Translations under genes and position numbers: made by a program | Shown: piece after piece, positions 46,120-54,446 of the stretch | Layout of the letters: each line of letters opens with the position of its first letter | How positions within the stretch are numbered: the first letter of the stretch is position 1 | NCBI RefSeq assembly: GCF_007859815.1 | Contig: NZ_SJPH01000004.1 | Location: 1-64,000, forward strand | DNA: 64,000 bases | Source of the DNA: Botrimarina hoheduenensis | GTDB taxonomy: Bacteria > Planctomycetota > Planctomycetia > Pirellulales > Lacipirellulaceae | Direction of reading: 5' to 3' | Notes under the pieces: model-generated | The model's database searches: none | Told to the model about the DNA's origin: nothing | What the model saw: only the letters and a program-made list of their open reading frames with translations

Positions 46120-47433
46120 TTAGTTTCGGTCGGCGTCCTGAGCCCGCACGCAATACAGCCGATCCGCGCTGCGGAGCACGATCGCTCCGTCAGAAACGGC
46201 CGGCGTACTCCAGAACTGGCCGGGCAAAGCGTTCGCGGCAATCGGCTCGTAGCCCCGTGGGGGCGAAAAAACAAATGTCGTGCCGGCGTCATCGAGCAGA
46301 TAGATTTTACCTCCGGCCGCCCACGGAGATGCCCAAAACGTGGATCCCCCTTGAAGCCGCCCCTGATGGATCTGCTCGCCGGTGGCGAGATCGTGCACGC
46401 GCAGGATCGCGCCGCGGCGGGGCAGAATATAGATTTTACCGTCCACCACCAGCGGCGACGCCATGCCCACGGCACCGCGGGGGTTGGCCCACACGAGGCC
46501 CGCCCCCGCGGCCTCGGGCTGGCTCACCTCGATAGCGCCCTGAGCGCCGGCCCGCACGGCAAACAAGCCACCCGGCGAGCCCCCCCGGCGGACGCGGTTC
46601 TCGCTGCCCACGATCAGCGTATCGCCATCGGTCGCGGGCGAGGCCGAACTGCGGCCACCGATCGACATCGACCAGTTCTCGACGCCCGTCGCGGGGTCGT
46701 AAGAACGGACCGTCTTGCCGCCAACCACAAGCTCGGTGCGCACCGAGTTGCGCCACACGATGGGCGTGCTCCAATTGGAGACTTCGCCCGGGCGTTCGAC
46801 ACGCCAGCGCTGCTCGCCCGTGGCCTTATCCAGAGCAACCAGGTGCGACTGCTGCTCGTTGTCGTTCTGCACGAAAAGCAGCCCCTGATGAAGCGCCAGG
46901 CTGCTCGCCGATCCCCAGTCGTTGGCCATCGGATAGACGCCCAAGTCCTTCGACCAGCGCAGCTCGCCGTCGAGTCCGTAGCAGTACAGCCCGTTAGGTC
47001 CGAACGAGGCGTACACAAACTCGCCATCGGTCACGGGAGTTTCGCTGGCATAAGTGTTGGTGGCATGACGAGGCGCACGGGGGGCCTGCTCGGCCGCGAC
47101 ACGGCTCCACCGCAGTTCGCCGGTTGACAAGTCGTAGCAGCGCACCTCGAACCGATAGCGTGCGGTGTCGGTGCCGGTGCCGGAGTCGGGCGCAACCGGA
47201 ACCGCACTGGTCACCAGCACCTTTTCGCCCACGATGATCGGCATGGACCATCCCTCGCCGGGGACCGCGACGCTCCAGGCAAGATTGCTGGCAGGGCTCC
47301 AATCCGTTGGCGGTGCCGCGCCGGTTGCGACACCGTTGGCCTGCGCTCCGCGGAACTGCGGCCAGTCGGCCCCCGCCGTGGTCGCCGCGCTGAGGATCAT
47401 AACCAGCTGCAAAACGCGAAATCGGGGGCCCAT
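46120..47433 (-). CDS. PQQ-binding-like beta-propeller protein, exported
   Basis: About 437 residues from the ATG at 47433, which gives a signal peptide (RVLQLVMILSAATTAGA). The mature part starts DWPQFRGAQANGVATGAAPP, a common planctomycete opening. Propeller blades recur with alternating GE and W patterns: LSTGELRWSRVAAEQ, LDGELRWSKDLGV, KATGEQRWRVERPGEVSNWS, PATGVENWSMSIGGRSSASP. These are PQQ/BamB-like repeats. Many planctomycete members have no known cofactor or substrate, so quinoprotein activity is not claimed. It lies about 140 bp after the DUF1559 gene start, on the same strand and upstream of it. Confidence 0.82.
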   Translation of the reverse strand: MGPRFRVLQLVMILSAATTAGADWPQFRGAQANGVATGAAPPTDWSPASNLAWSVAVPGEGWSMPIIVGEKVLVTSAVPVAPDSGTGTDTARYRFEVRCYDLSTGELRWSRVAAEQAPRAPRHATNTYASETPVTDGEFVYASFGPNGLYCYGLDGELRWSKDLGVYPMANDWGSASSLALHQGLLFVQNDNEQQSHLVALDKATGEQRWRVERPGEVSNWSTPIVWRNSVRTELVVGGKTVRSYDPATGVENWSMSIGGRSSASPATDGDTLIVGSENRVRRGGSPGGLFAVRAGAQGAIEVSQPEAAGAGLVWANPRGAVGMASPLVVDGKIYILPRRGAILRVHDLATGEQIHQGRLQGGSTFWASPWAAGGKIYLLDDAGTTFVFSPPRGYEPIAANALPGQFWSTPAVSDGAIVLRSADRLYCVRAQDADRN

Positions 47434-47637
47434 CGACTCGTCTCCAAGGGGCAAGGCAAGCGCGCAGCGGTGCATCGCTCGATCTGTCAGCTAACCGTTT
47501 TGTGATCGGCGCGTCGATGGGGGAGGAGCGCCAGGGGCGTTCCCCCCCCTGTGGCGAGACCCTCAACGCGAAGCCGCACGCTCGGTGGAAAGCCGCTCCA
47601 AATTGTCATCCGTCCAAACCGTTACTACAATAACTAA

Positions 47638-48153
47638 ATGTCGGATAAATCAGCACAAGCCACGAAGATAGCAACGGCCGCGAAGGCAAGCCGAGACACC
47701 AGCGCCTTGGTCTACGACTTCGATCAGAGCGTCGGCTTTTGGTTGGCGACGACCCATCAAACCTACATGCGTGCGTTTCAGGAGACGCTTTCCCCCCACG
47801 GGATCACCTATCGGCAGGCGCAGGTCCTCGGCTGGCTAGCGGCCGAGGGGCCGCTCTCGCAGCGTGAGTTAGCCGAACGCATGCTGATCGAACCTCCTAA
47901 CTTGGTGGGGGTCCTGAATCGCATGGAGGGTGCTGGACTGATCGAGCGTGGTGCCTGCGCAAGCGACCGTCGCAAGAACACGATCCGGCCGTTACCCGCC
48001 GCGTTAACGCTGTGGCGAAAGATTGCGGCTTGCGGTCGGCAGATCCGCGAGCGCGCCGTGGAAGGACTGAAGCCCGCCGAGCGGGAACAACTCAAGAAGC
48101 TGCTCGCGAAGGTCCGCGATAACCTGTCCAACGATCCCCACGGAATCGCATGA
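47638..48153 (+). CDS. MarR-family transcriptional regulator
   Basis: 171 residues with the MarR winged-helix layout: GITYRQAQVLGWLAAEGPLS, QRELAERMLIEPPNLVGVLN (recognition helix), RMEGAGLIERGACASDRRKN (wing with the conserved DRR) and a C-terminal dimerisation helix. Its stop overlaps the start of the adaptor gene (ATGA at 48150-48153), so it is the first gene of a three-gene efflux operon. It probably represses the operon and responds to a small ligand. The 204-bp divergent region upstream (47434-47637) is its likely operator region. Confidence 0.9.
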   Translation: MSDKSAQATKIATAAKASRDTSALVYDFDQSVGFWLATTHQTYMRAFQETLSPHGITYRQAQVLGWLAAEGPLSQRELAERMLIEPPNLVGVLNRMEGAGLIERGACASDRRKNTIRPLPAALTLWRKIAACGRQIRERAVEGLKPAEREQLKKLLAKVRDNLSNDPHGIA

Positions 48154-49454
48154 AGATCCTTTCCGGCTTTCGCACGGCCTCTCGTATAGCGGCTCTGGTG
48201 CCGATCCTCGTTGCCCTTGCGACGGTCGCGGCGCAGCCGCCAGGGGCCCCGATGATCGTGGTTTCGCCGGTGGTGCAGCGCACCATCGCTGCGACGCAGG
48301 TCTTTGTGGGGACCGTCGCACCGGTCAAGCGGGCATTGATCGGCAGCGCCGTCGACGGTCGTGTTGTGGAGTTCCCCGTTGAAGAAGGCGACCGAGTCGA
48401 GTCCGGCAGTAAATTAGCTCAACTGATGATCGAAACGATCTCGCTTGAGCTGGCGGCTGCTGAGGCGGAGCTTGACCTGCGGACACAGCGCCTGGCCGAG
48501 CTGCAAGCGGGGTCGCGCCCCGAAGAGATCGAGCAACTGCGGGCCCGCATGGCAGCGACCGAGGCTCGGCGTAACTACAACGAGGCGCGTCTGAATCGTG
48601 TTAAAGGGGTCTATCAATCCAACCGCGCGATTACCGAAGACGAGTACGAAGAGGCGATCGCCAACGCCGCCGAAGCCACTGAAATGCACCTCGAAGCCAA
48701 GGCGGCGCACGCGCTCGCCGTGGCCGGCTCTCGAAAAGAAGTGATCGCCCAAGCCCGCGCTGAGGTGGCCATGCAGCAGGCGGTGGTCGATCGTCTGCGG
48801 GACCAGATCCAGAAGCACACGATCATCACGCGCTTCGCCGGCTACGTCGTTTCCGAGCACACCGAGGTCGGGCAGTGGGTCAACCGAGGCGACCCGGTCG
48901 CCGAAGTAGTCGCCCTGGATGAGGTGGAGGTAGTAGCGCAGGTGGTCGAACAGAGTGTGCCGTTCATCCTGCCCGGGTCGATCATCACGATCGAGATCCC
49001 GGCGATCCCCGGGCGAACGTTCCGCGGAAAAGTGATGGTCAGCATCCCGCAAGCGGACAGCCGCTCGCGCACCTTTCCGGTGAAGGTGCTAGTAAAGAAC
49101 GAGATCACTCCCGCGGGTCCGCTGCTGAAGCCGGGCATGTACGCCCGACTGACGCTGCCGATTGCTTCGCAACAGAACGCGATGCTTGTTCCTAAAGACG
49201 CGATCGTGCTCGGCGGACGTCAGCCGCTGGTCTTTGCGATCGGTCCGAACGCTTCGGTGGGCTCGGAAGGAACGGTTCGGGCGGTGCCGGTCGAGATCGG
49301 GTCGGCGAGCGGCCCGCTTTTGCAGGTTGTCGGCGAGCTGGGTCCTGACGACGCGGTGGTTGTTGAAGGCAACGAGCGGCTCCGCCCCGGTCAGCCGGTG
49401 CGGATCGGAAAAGTCTTGGCGCTCCCCGCCGAGTTGCCCACCAAGGCGTCGTAG
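48150..49454 (+). CDS. RND efflux periplasmic adaptor (membrane fusion protein)
   Basis: 434 residues. A signal peptide (ASRIAALVPILVALATVAAQ) precedes the mature part. The biotinyl-lipoyl half motifs are VDGRVVEFPVEEGDRVESGS and RFAGYVVSEHTEVGQWVNRG. Between them is a long alpha-helical coiled-coil hairpin (LAAAEAELDLRTQRLAELQA to VAMQQAVVDRLRDQIQK). The beta-barrel domain (AQVVEQSVPFILPGSIITIE) and membrane-proximal domain (LVPKDAIVLGGRQPLVFAIG) follow. This is the HlyD/AcrA family order. The gene is coupled to the marR gene and 50 bp upstream of the pump gene. No outer-membrane TolC partner is encoded here. Confidence 0.92.
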   Translation: MKILSGFRTASRIAALVPILVALATVAAQPPGAPMIVVSPVVQRTIAATQVFVGTVAPVKRALIGSAVDGRVVEFPVEEGDRVESGSKLAQLMIETISLELAAAEAELDLRTQRLAELQAGSRPEEIEQLRARMAATEARRNYNEARLNRVKGVYQSNRAITEDEYEEAIANAAEATEMHLEAKAAHALAVAGSRKEVIAQARAEVAMQQAVVDRLRDQIQKHTIITRFAGYVVSEHTEVGQWVNRGDPVAEVVALDEVEVVAQVVEQSVPFILPGSIITIEIPAIPGRTFRGKVMVSIPQADSRSRTFPVKVLVKNEITPAGPLLKPGMYARLTLPIASQQNAMLVPKDAIVLGGRQPLVFAIGPNASVGSEGTVRAVPVEIGSASGPLLQVVGELGPDDAVVVEGNERLRPGQPVRIGKVLALPAELPTKAS

Positions 49455-49504
49455 CCGAACGAACCACACCGTTGCCGTGAATTCCCCATTACACGAGTCG
49501 CGCG

Positions 49505-52500
49505 ATGAATCTGATTGACTCGTTCTTGGGCAACCCGGTTAAGGTTGCGGTCGGCGTGCTGTTGATGACGCTGTTTGGCGGTATTGCCTTGCTGCGCATG
49601 CCGATGCAACTAACGCCCGAGGTGCAGACGCCAACGATCACCGTCACCACCACCTGGCTCGGGGCGAGCCCGCAGGAGGTTGAGCGGGAGATCACGATCG
49701 AGCAAGAGGAACAGCTCAAAGGCGTTGAGGGGGTCCGCAAACTCACCAGTGAGAGCAGCGACTCGCAGAGCACCATCACGCTGGAGTTCAACGTTGGCGA
49801 GGACATGGATCAGGCGCTGCTGAAGGTCAACAGCCGCCTGCAGCAAGTGCCCGAGTATCCCGAAGACGCCGATCAACCGGTGATTGTCACCGCCAACTCT
49901 TCGAGTCGGCCGATCGCTTGGTTCATTCTGGGCCCCGCCCCGCCCACCGCTGAAGGGCTCGAACAATTTGCAGCGGAGCACCCTGCCCTGCGCCCCTCGA
50001 TCGAACGGATCGGAGCGACCGAGAACATTGGCCTCCGCTTGCTGCGGCTACGCCGACTGGTGGAAGCCCACCCCGAGGCAGCTGCTCTGGCACCCCCCCC
50101 GGAGCTGATCGTTCCGCAGCTGGAGCGCTTCGCCGAGGACGAAATCGAGGCCCGCTTCGAACGGGTCTCTGGCGTGTCGCAGTCGAACGTTTTGGGGGGA
50201 TTCGAGGATGAGCTGCAGATCATCGTCGACCCCGAGAAGCTCTCCGCCCGACAGGTCACGCTGACCCAGGTGCGCGACGTCTTACGGAGCCAGAATCGTG
50301 ACACCTCGGCCGGAGACTTCTGGGAAGGCAAACGCCGGTGGGTGGTCCGCGCGCTCAACGAGTTCCGCTCGCCCCAGCAGGTTGAAGAGCAGCTTCTCGC
50401 GGTGCGCGATGGTGCTCCGGTCTACGTCCGCGACGTGGCGGAGGTACGGCTCGGCTTCAAGAAACCCAGCGGTCTGGTGCGACGGTTTGGTGAGGCCTGC
50501 ATCGCGGTCAACTGCCTCCGTGAGACCGGTGCCAACGTGCTGGACGTAATGAAGGAGCTCCGCGCGGTCAACGCCAGCCTCAACGAAAACGTGCTCGGAC
50601 CGCGCGGCCTGCGACTCACCCAGGTGTATGACGAAACGGAGTACATCAACTCTTCGGTGGAACTGGTTCAGAACAACATTTTCGTTGGCGGTGCCCTGAC
50701 GATGTTGGTGCTGATGGGCTTCCTGCATTTCGGAGCCCGTGCGCTCGTGGTCGGCCCGCTGATCCTGGCCACCTCGCTCGCGGCGGTGTACGTCTCACCC
50801 TGGTGGTTTGCGACCTGTGTTGCGTTGATCATTGGGGCGGGCTTCTGGTTCGCCCGCGGTGCATTGGTGGTTGGGTTGGCGATTCCGACAAGCATCGTCG
50901 GCACGTTCTTGGTGCTGGGGTTGCTGGGGCGTTCGCTTAATGTGATCAGTCTGGCGGGGCTGGCGTTCGCCGTGGGCATGCTGGTCGATAACGCCGTGGT
51001 CGTGCTCGAAAACATCTATCGCCGACGCGCGCTGGGCGAAGCGCCGTTCGTCGCCGCCGCCCGCGGAACGCAAGAAGTGTGGGGAGCCGTGCTCTCCTCC
51101 ACGCTAACTACCATCGCGGTCTTCCTGCCCGTGATCTTTGTCGAGGAGCAGGCCGGACAGCTGTTTCGCGACATCGCGCTGGCAATCAGCGCCGCGGTGG
51201 GGCTTTCGCTGATCGTTTCCGTGGTGGTGATCCCCACGGCGGCGGCCCGACTGCTGAAAGACCCCCCGGCAGATACCGATAGCAGCACGCACCGACTGAC
51301 AGGAGTTGATCGCTTGGGGCACGCTTTCACGGGCTCGATCGTTGGCCTGAACGCCGCAATCCAGCGCAGCACGTTCGGCCGAGTGGTGACGGTGATCGCC
51401 CTCGTGGGGCTTTCGGCGGGGGTCAGTTGGGCGTTGTGGCCGCGTGTGGAGTACCTGCCGACGGGCAATCGGAATCTGGTGTTCGGAATCGTGTTGCCAC
51501 CTCCCGGTTACAACATTGATCAGCTCATGGAGCTCGGCGAAACCGTCGAACGCGAGCTTAAGCCCTATTGGGATATCGACCCTTCAGACACTGCCGGTAA
51601 CCAACTTGACGGGCCCGCGATACAAGATTTTTTCTTCGTCGTCCGTGGGAGAAGCGTCTTCCTTGGCGTGCGGGCCGTCGATCCGTTGCGCTCAGCGGAA
51701 CTGGTTCCGCTGGTGTCGCGCATCGGGGCGAAGCTGCCCGGCGCGTTTGTCGTCGCCAAGCAGTCGAGCCTGTTTGAAGACGGTTTGACCGCCGGCCGAA
51801 CGATCGATATCGAGATCACGGGCCCCGACGTTGAACGGCTTGTTGATCTCGGACGGATCGCGCTGGGGGGCGTTGCCCAACACTTGCCCGGCAGTCAGGC
51901 ACGCCCCGTGCCGAGTCTCGACCTGTCGAGTCCCGAGGTCCACGTGCGGCCCAAGCTGATGCAAGCCGCCGAGATGCAGATGAGCGCCACCGAGATCGGT
52001 TTCGCCGTGGACGCCCTGGTCGATGGTGCCTATGTGGGCGATTATTTTCTTGAGGGCAAGAAGATCGACCTGACCGTCATCGGCGAGAATCGCTTTACGG
52101 GACGCACCCAAATGATCGGTGCCGTGCCGGTTGCGACCCCAACGGGTCAGCTCGTTCCGCTCACCGCGATGGCGGACGTGACGCTGGCCAGCGGCCCCGA
52201 GCAGGTCAACCACCGTGAGCGTGTCCGCGCGATCACGATCGAGGTATCGCCTCCTCCTGAGGTCGCCCTGGAAGACGCGATGAACATCATCCAACAAAAG
52301 ATCGTGCCGGCGATGCGCGAGACCGGTTTGCTCAGCGGATCGTACTCGGTCGGGCTGGCGGGCACCGCCGACAAGCTCCGCGAGACCTGGCTGTCGCTGC
52401 GGTTCAACATTCTCCTGGCGCTTCTGATCACCTACCTGCTGATGGCGGCGTTGTTCGAGTCGTGGCTGTACCCGTTGGTGATCATCTTGACCGTGCCGCT

Positions 52501-52978
52501 CGGTGCGGTGGGAGGAATCATGGTACTGGCAATCCTGAACCTGTTTACGCCGCAACCGCTCGATGTGCTAACGATGCTGGGCTTTGTCGTGCTGATCGGA
52601 ACCGTTGTAAACAACCCGATCTTGATCATTCACCAGTCGCTCAACCTGATACGCGATGAAGACTATCCGCCGCGCGAAGCCGTTCTGGAGAGCGTCCGTA
52701 CGCGCGTGCGGCCCATCTTCATGACCACGACCACCACGCTACTGGGCTTGGCTCCGCTGGTGTTCTTCCCCGGCGCAGGCAGCGAACTCTACCGCGGCTT
52801 GGGAAGCGTCGTGCTGGGCGGTTTGCTGGTTTCGACCGTTTTCACGCTGATCCTGGCACCCACGCTGTTCACCCTCGCGCTCGATACGAAGCGGGCGCTG
52901 CGGCAGATCGGGGCACGCCGCACCTCTGGTCCAAGCGCTCTGACGGCGGACGCCCACGAGAAACGGATCGCGGTGTGA
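49505..52978 (+). CDS. RND-family efflux pump, inner-membrane subunit
   Basis: 1,157 residues, somewhat longer than the usual 1,020-1,050. The family start is NLIDSFLGNPVKVAVGVLLM; motifs include TVTTTWLGASPQEVEREITI, the TM4 block GLAFAVGMLVDNAVVVLENI, and TLTTIAVFLPVIFVEEQAGQ. The C-terminal repeat shows VLIGTVVNNPILIIHQSLNL and TTTTTLLGLAPLVFFPGAG. Typical proton-relay RND pumps have two adjacent Asp residues in TM4; here the pair is Asp-Asn. Two insertions stand out: about 60 residues in the first porter domain (PAPPTAEGLEQFAAEHPALR onward) and extra hydrophobic segments after TM2 (WWFATCVALIIGAGFWFARG). The substrate is unknown. Confidence 0.9.
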   Translation: MNLIDSFLGNPVKVAVGVLLMTLFGGIALLRMPMQLTPEVQTPTITVTTTWLGASPQEVEREITIEQEEQLKGVEGVRKLTSESSDSQSTITLEFNVGEDMDQALLKVNSRLQQVPEYPEDADQPVIVTANSSSRPIAWFILGPAPPTAEGLEQFAAEHPALRPSIERIGATENIGLRLLRLRRLVEAHPEAAALAPPPELIVPQLERFAEDEIEARFERVSGVSQSNVLGGFEDELQIIVDPEKLSARQVTLTQVRDVLRSQNRDTSAGDFWEGKRRWVVRALNEFRSPQQVEEQLLAVRDGAPVYVRDVAEVRLGFKKPSGLVRRFGEACIAVNCLRETGANVLDVMKELRAVNASLNENVLGPRGLRLTQVYDETEYINSSVELVQNNIFVGGALTMLVLMGFLHFGARALVVGPLILATSLAAVYVSPWWFATCVALIIGAGFWFARGALVVGLAIPTSIVGTFLVLGLLGRSLNVISLAGLAFAVGMLVDNAVVVLENIYRRRALGEAPFVAAARGTQEVWGAVLSSTLTTIAVFLPVIFVEEQAGQLFRDIALAISAAVGLSLIVSVVVIPTAAARLLKDPPADTDSSTHRLTGVDRLGHAFTGSIVGLNAAIQRSTFGRVVTVIALVGLSAGVSWALWPRVEYLPTGNRNLVFGIVLPPPGYNIDQLMELGETVERELKPYWDIDPSDTAGNQLDGPAIQDFFFVVRGRSVFLGVRAVDPLRSAELVPLVSRIGAKLPGAFVVAKQSSLFEDGLTAGRTIDIEITGPDVERLVDLGRIALGGVAQHLPGSQARPVPSLDLSSPEVHVRPKLMQAAEMQMSATEIGFAVDALVDGAYVGDYFLEGKKIDLTVIGENRFTGRTQMIGAVPVATPTGQLVPLTAMADVTLASGPEQVNHRERVRAITIEVSPPPEVALEDAMNIIQQKIVPAMRETGLLSGSYSVGLAGTADKLRETWLSLRFNILLALLITYLLMAALFESWLYPLVIILTVPLGAVGGIMVLAILNLFTPQPLDVLTMLGFVVLIGTVVNNPILIIHQSLNLIRDEDYPPREAVLESVRTRVRPIFMTTTTTLLGLAPLVFFPGAGSELYRGLGSVVLGGLLVSTVFTLILAPTLFTLALDTKRALRQIGARRTSGPSALTADAHEKRIAV

Positions 52979-53020
52979 TCCCCTCAGGGGACCCTGTCTA
53001 CGCGTTGCCAAGCCCGACGC

Positions 53021-54385
53021 TCAAACCGCCACGCGTTTGAGAAGGCCCGCGCTGCAGAAGATGATTAGCAGTCTGAGCCCGGTCGGTTCGGGGATCGTTT
53101 GGGCCGCTGAGCTGGCTTGCCAGGCGGCGACCCACGCCGCGTAGTCATCGGTGGTCGTGGCGGTGGGTGTCGAGTCGTTATGCAGTGCCAGCGGAGTCCC
53201 CACGGCATCGCGCCACACGGTGTAGTCGGCCACGTCGATCAAGCCGTCGTCGTTGTAGTCGCCGGCCAGAACGGCACCGACCTCACCGAGCCTGCCGCTA
53301 CGAAACACGCCTTCGGTTTGGTAAGTCAGCTCCAAATCGAGCGGAAAGAACGGGTTGTACGCGGCACCTAGCGGCAAGCTTTGGCCAGGACCAAGGACCG
53401 ATTCGTCGCTCAGATAGCCTTCGGCAAGCAGGTTGCTGCTGGGCGTGCCAAGCCGTTCCCAGCCGTCGCCCAGGCCAGTGGCCGCGCCAAAGCCGGACCG
53501 ATCCTGAGCCTGTAGACTGGCCCATCCCGTTGGCGAGAGCGCGCCGCTGGCGCTGGTCAGTTCGTAGTAGCCCAGTGCGATTGGTTGGTCACTCGGGTTG
53601 CGAATCGCGATGCCGCCGCTCGTTGGATCAACATCGATAACTAGCGCCGCGACGGCGCTCGCCAGATCGCCAATCTCTGCGTCGTTGAGGGCCGTATCGT
53701 AGAGGCGGAAGTCGTCCAGCAGCCCGATGAAGTCGCCTGCCGGGTCAAACGCCGGCGAACGCCCGAGATTGAGGTTCGTAGCCATCCCGCCGCTGGTGTT
53801 GATCAGCGTGGCCCCCGGATTTCCGCCGGTCGGTGTGGCAGGGAGCTCAACCCCATCCAGAAACACATCGATGTCGAGATAATCCACGGCACCGCTGGGT
53901 ACGCGAATCGCCAGGTGATGGAAGCCCGCCGACGCTCCGGTAAAGTCGAACCCGCTACCCCAAGTGACATTGCCACCGCTGTAACGCAGCCGGATGCCCC
54001 CCCCTTCGAGCGATACATCAAACGACTGACCGGTATTACTCCGGCCATAACCAAACATCTTGTTCTCAACGCCCTGCTGCTCTTGGCTGAACCAGAACGC
54101 GATCGTGCGTGGATCGTTGCCGGTTGGGGCGGGGTTGAGGGACGAGCTCAGCAGCCCGTACGACAGGCCGTCGTCGTTCGGCAAACGGATGGCTTGGCCC
54201 AACACGCCCGGGACCCCCGCCTCCACCTGCCCGACCAGCAAGCCGTTATTGTTTCCGCCGGCCGAATCAATCAGCGTCGCGCCGCTGATGTCGGCGTTGT
54301 CAAACGTGTAGTGGACGAGCAGGCCAGCGCGAGCTGAAGCCGGCATGATCATCAGAGCAATAAGCAACAGCGACCTTGCCTGCAT
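53021..54385 (-). CDS. LamG-like exported protein with dockerin-like repeat and PEP-CTERM
   Basis: About 454 residues from the ATG at 54385, which opens a signal peptide (LLLIALMIMPASARA). A LamG/concanavalin-like jellyroll follows (GLLVHYTFDNADISGATLID, RTIAFWFSQEQQGVENKMFG, FIGLLDDFRLYDTALNDAEI). A lamin-tail-like stretch is next (GGIAIRNPSDQPIALGYYEL). The dockerin-like repeat is [20 protein letters not shown]. The C-terminus IPEPTGLRLLIIFCSAGLLK is a PEP-CTERM sorting tail. It is 61 bp downstream of the PEP-CTERM sulfatase on the same strand and is probably exported and processed by the same exosortase-type system. Confidence 0.82.
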   Translation of the reverse strand: MQARSLLLIALMIMPASARAGLLVHYTFDNADISGATLIDSAGGNNNGLLVGQVEAGVPGVLGQAIRLPNDDGLSYGLLSSSLNPAPTGNDPRTIAFWFSQEQQGVENKMFGYGRSNTGQSFDVSLEGGGIRLRYSGGNVTWGSGFDFTGASAGFHHLAIRVPSGAVDYLDIDVFLDGVELPATPTGGNPGATLINTSGGMATNLNLGRSPAFDPAGDFIGLLDDFRLYDTALNDAEIGDLASAVAALVIDVDPTSGGIAIRNPSDQPIALGYYELTSASGALSPTGWASLQAQDRSGFGAATGLGDGWERLGTPSSNLLAEGYLSDESVLGPGQSLPLGAAYNPFFPLDLELTYQTEGVFRSGRLGEVGAVLAGDYNDDGLIDVADYTVWRDAVGTPLALHNDSTPTATTTDDYAAWVAAWQASSAAQTIPEPTGLRLLIIFCSAGLLKRVAV

Positions 54386-54446
54386 CGTTCGCACGGCATG
54401 AGAACCAAAACGCGTGGCGAGAAGCTGTGGGGATTGTAAGTGTGAT

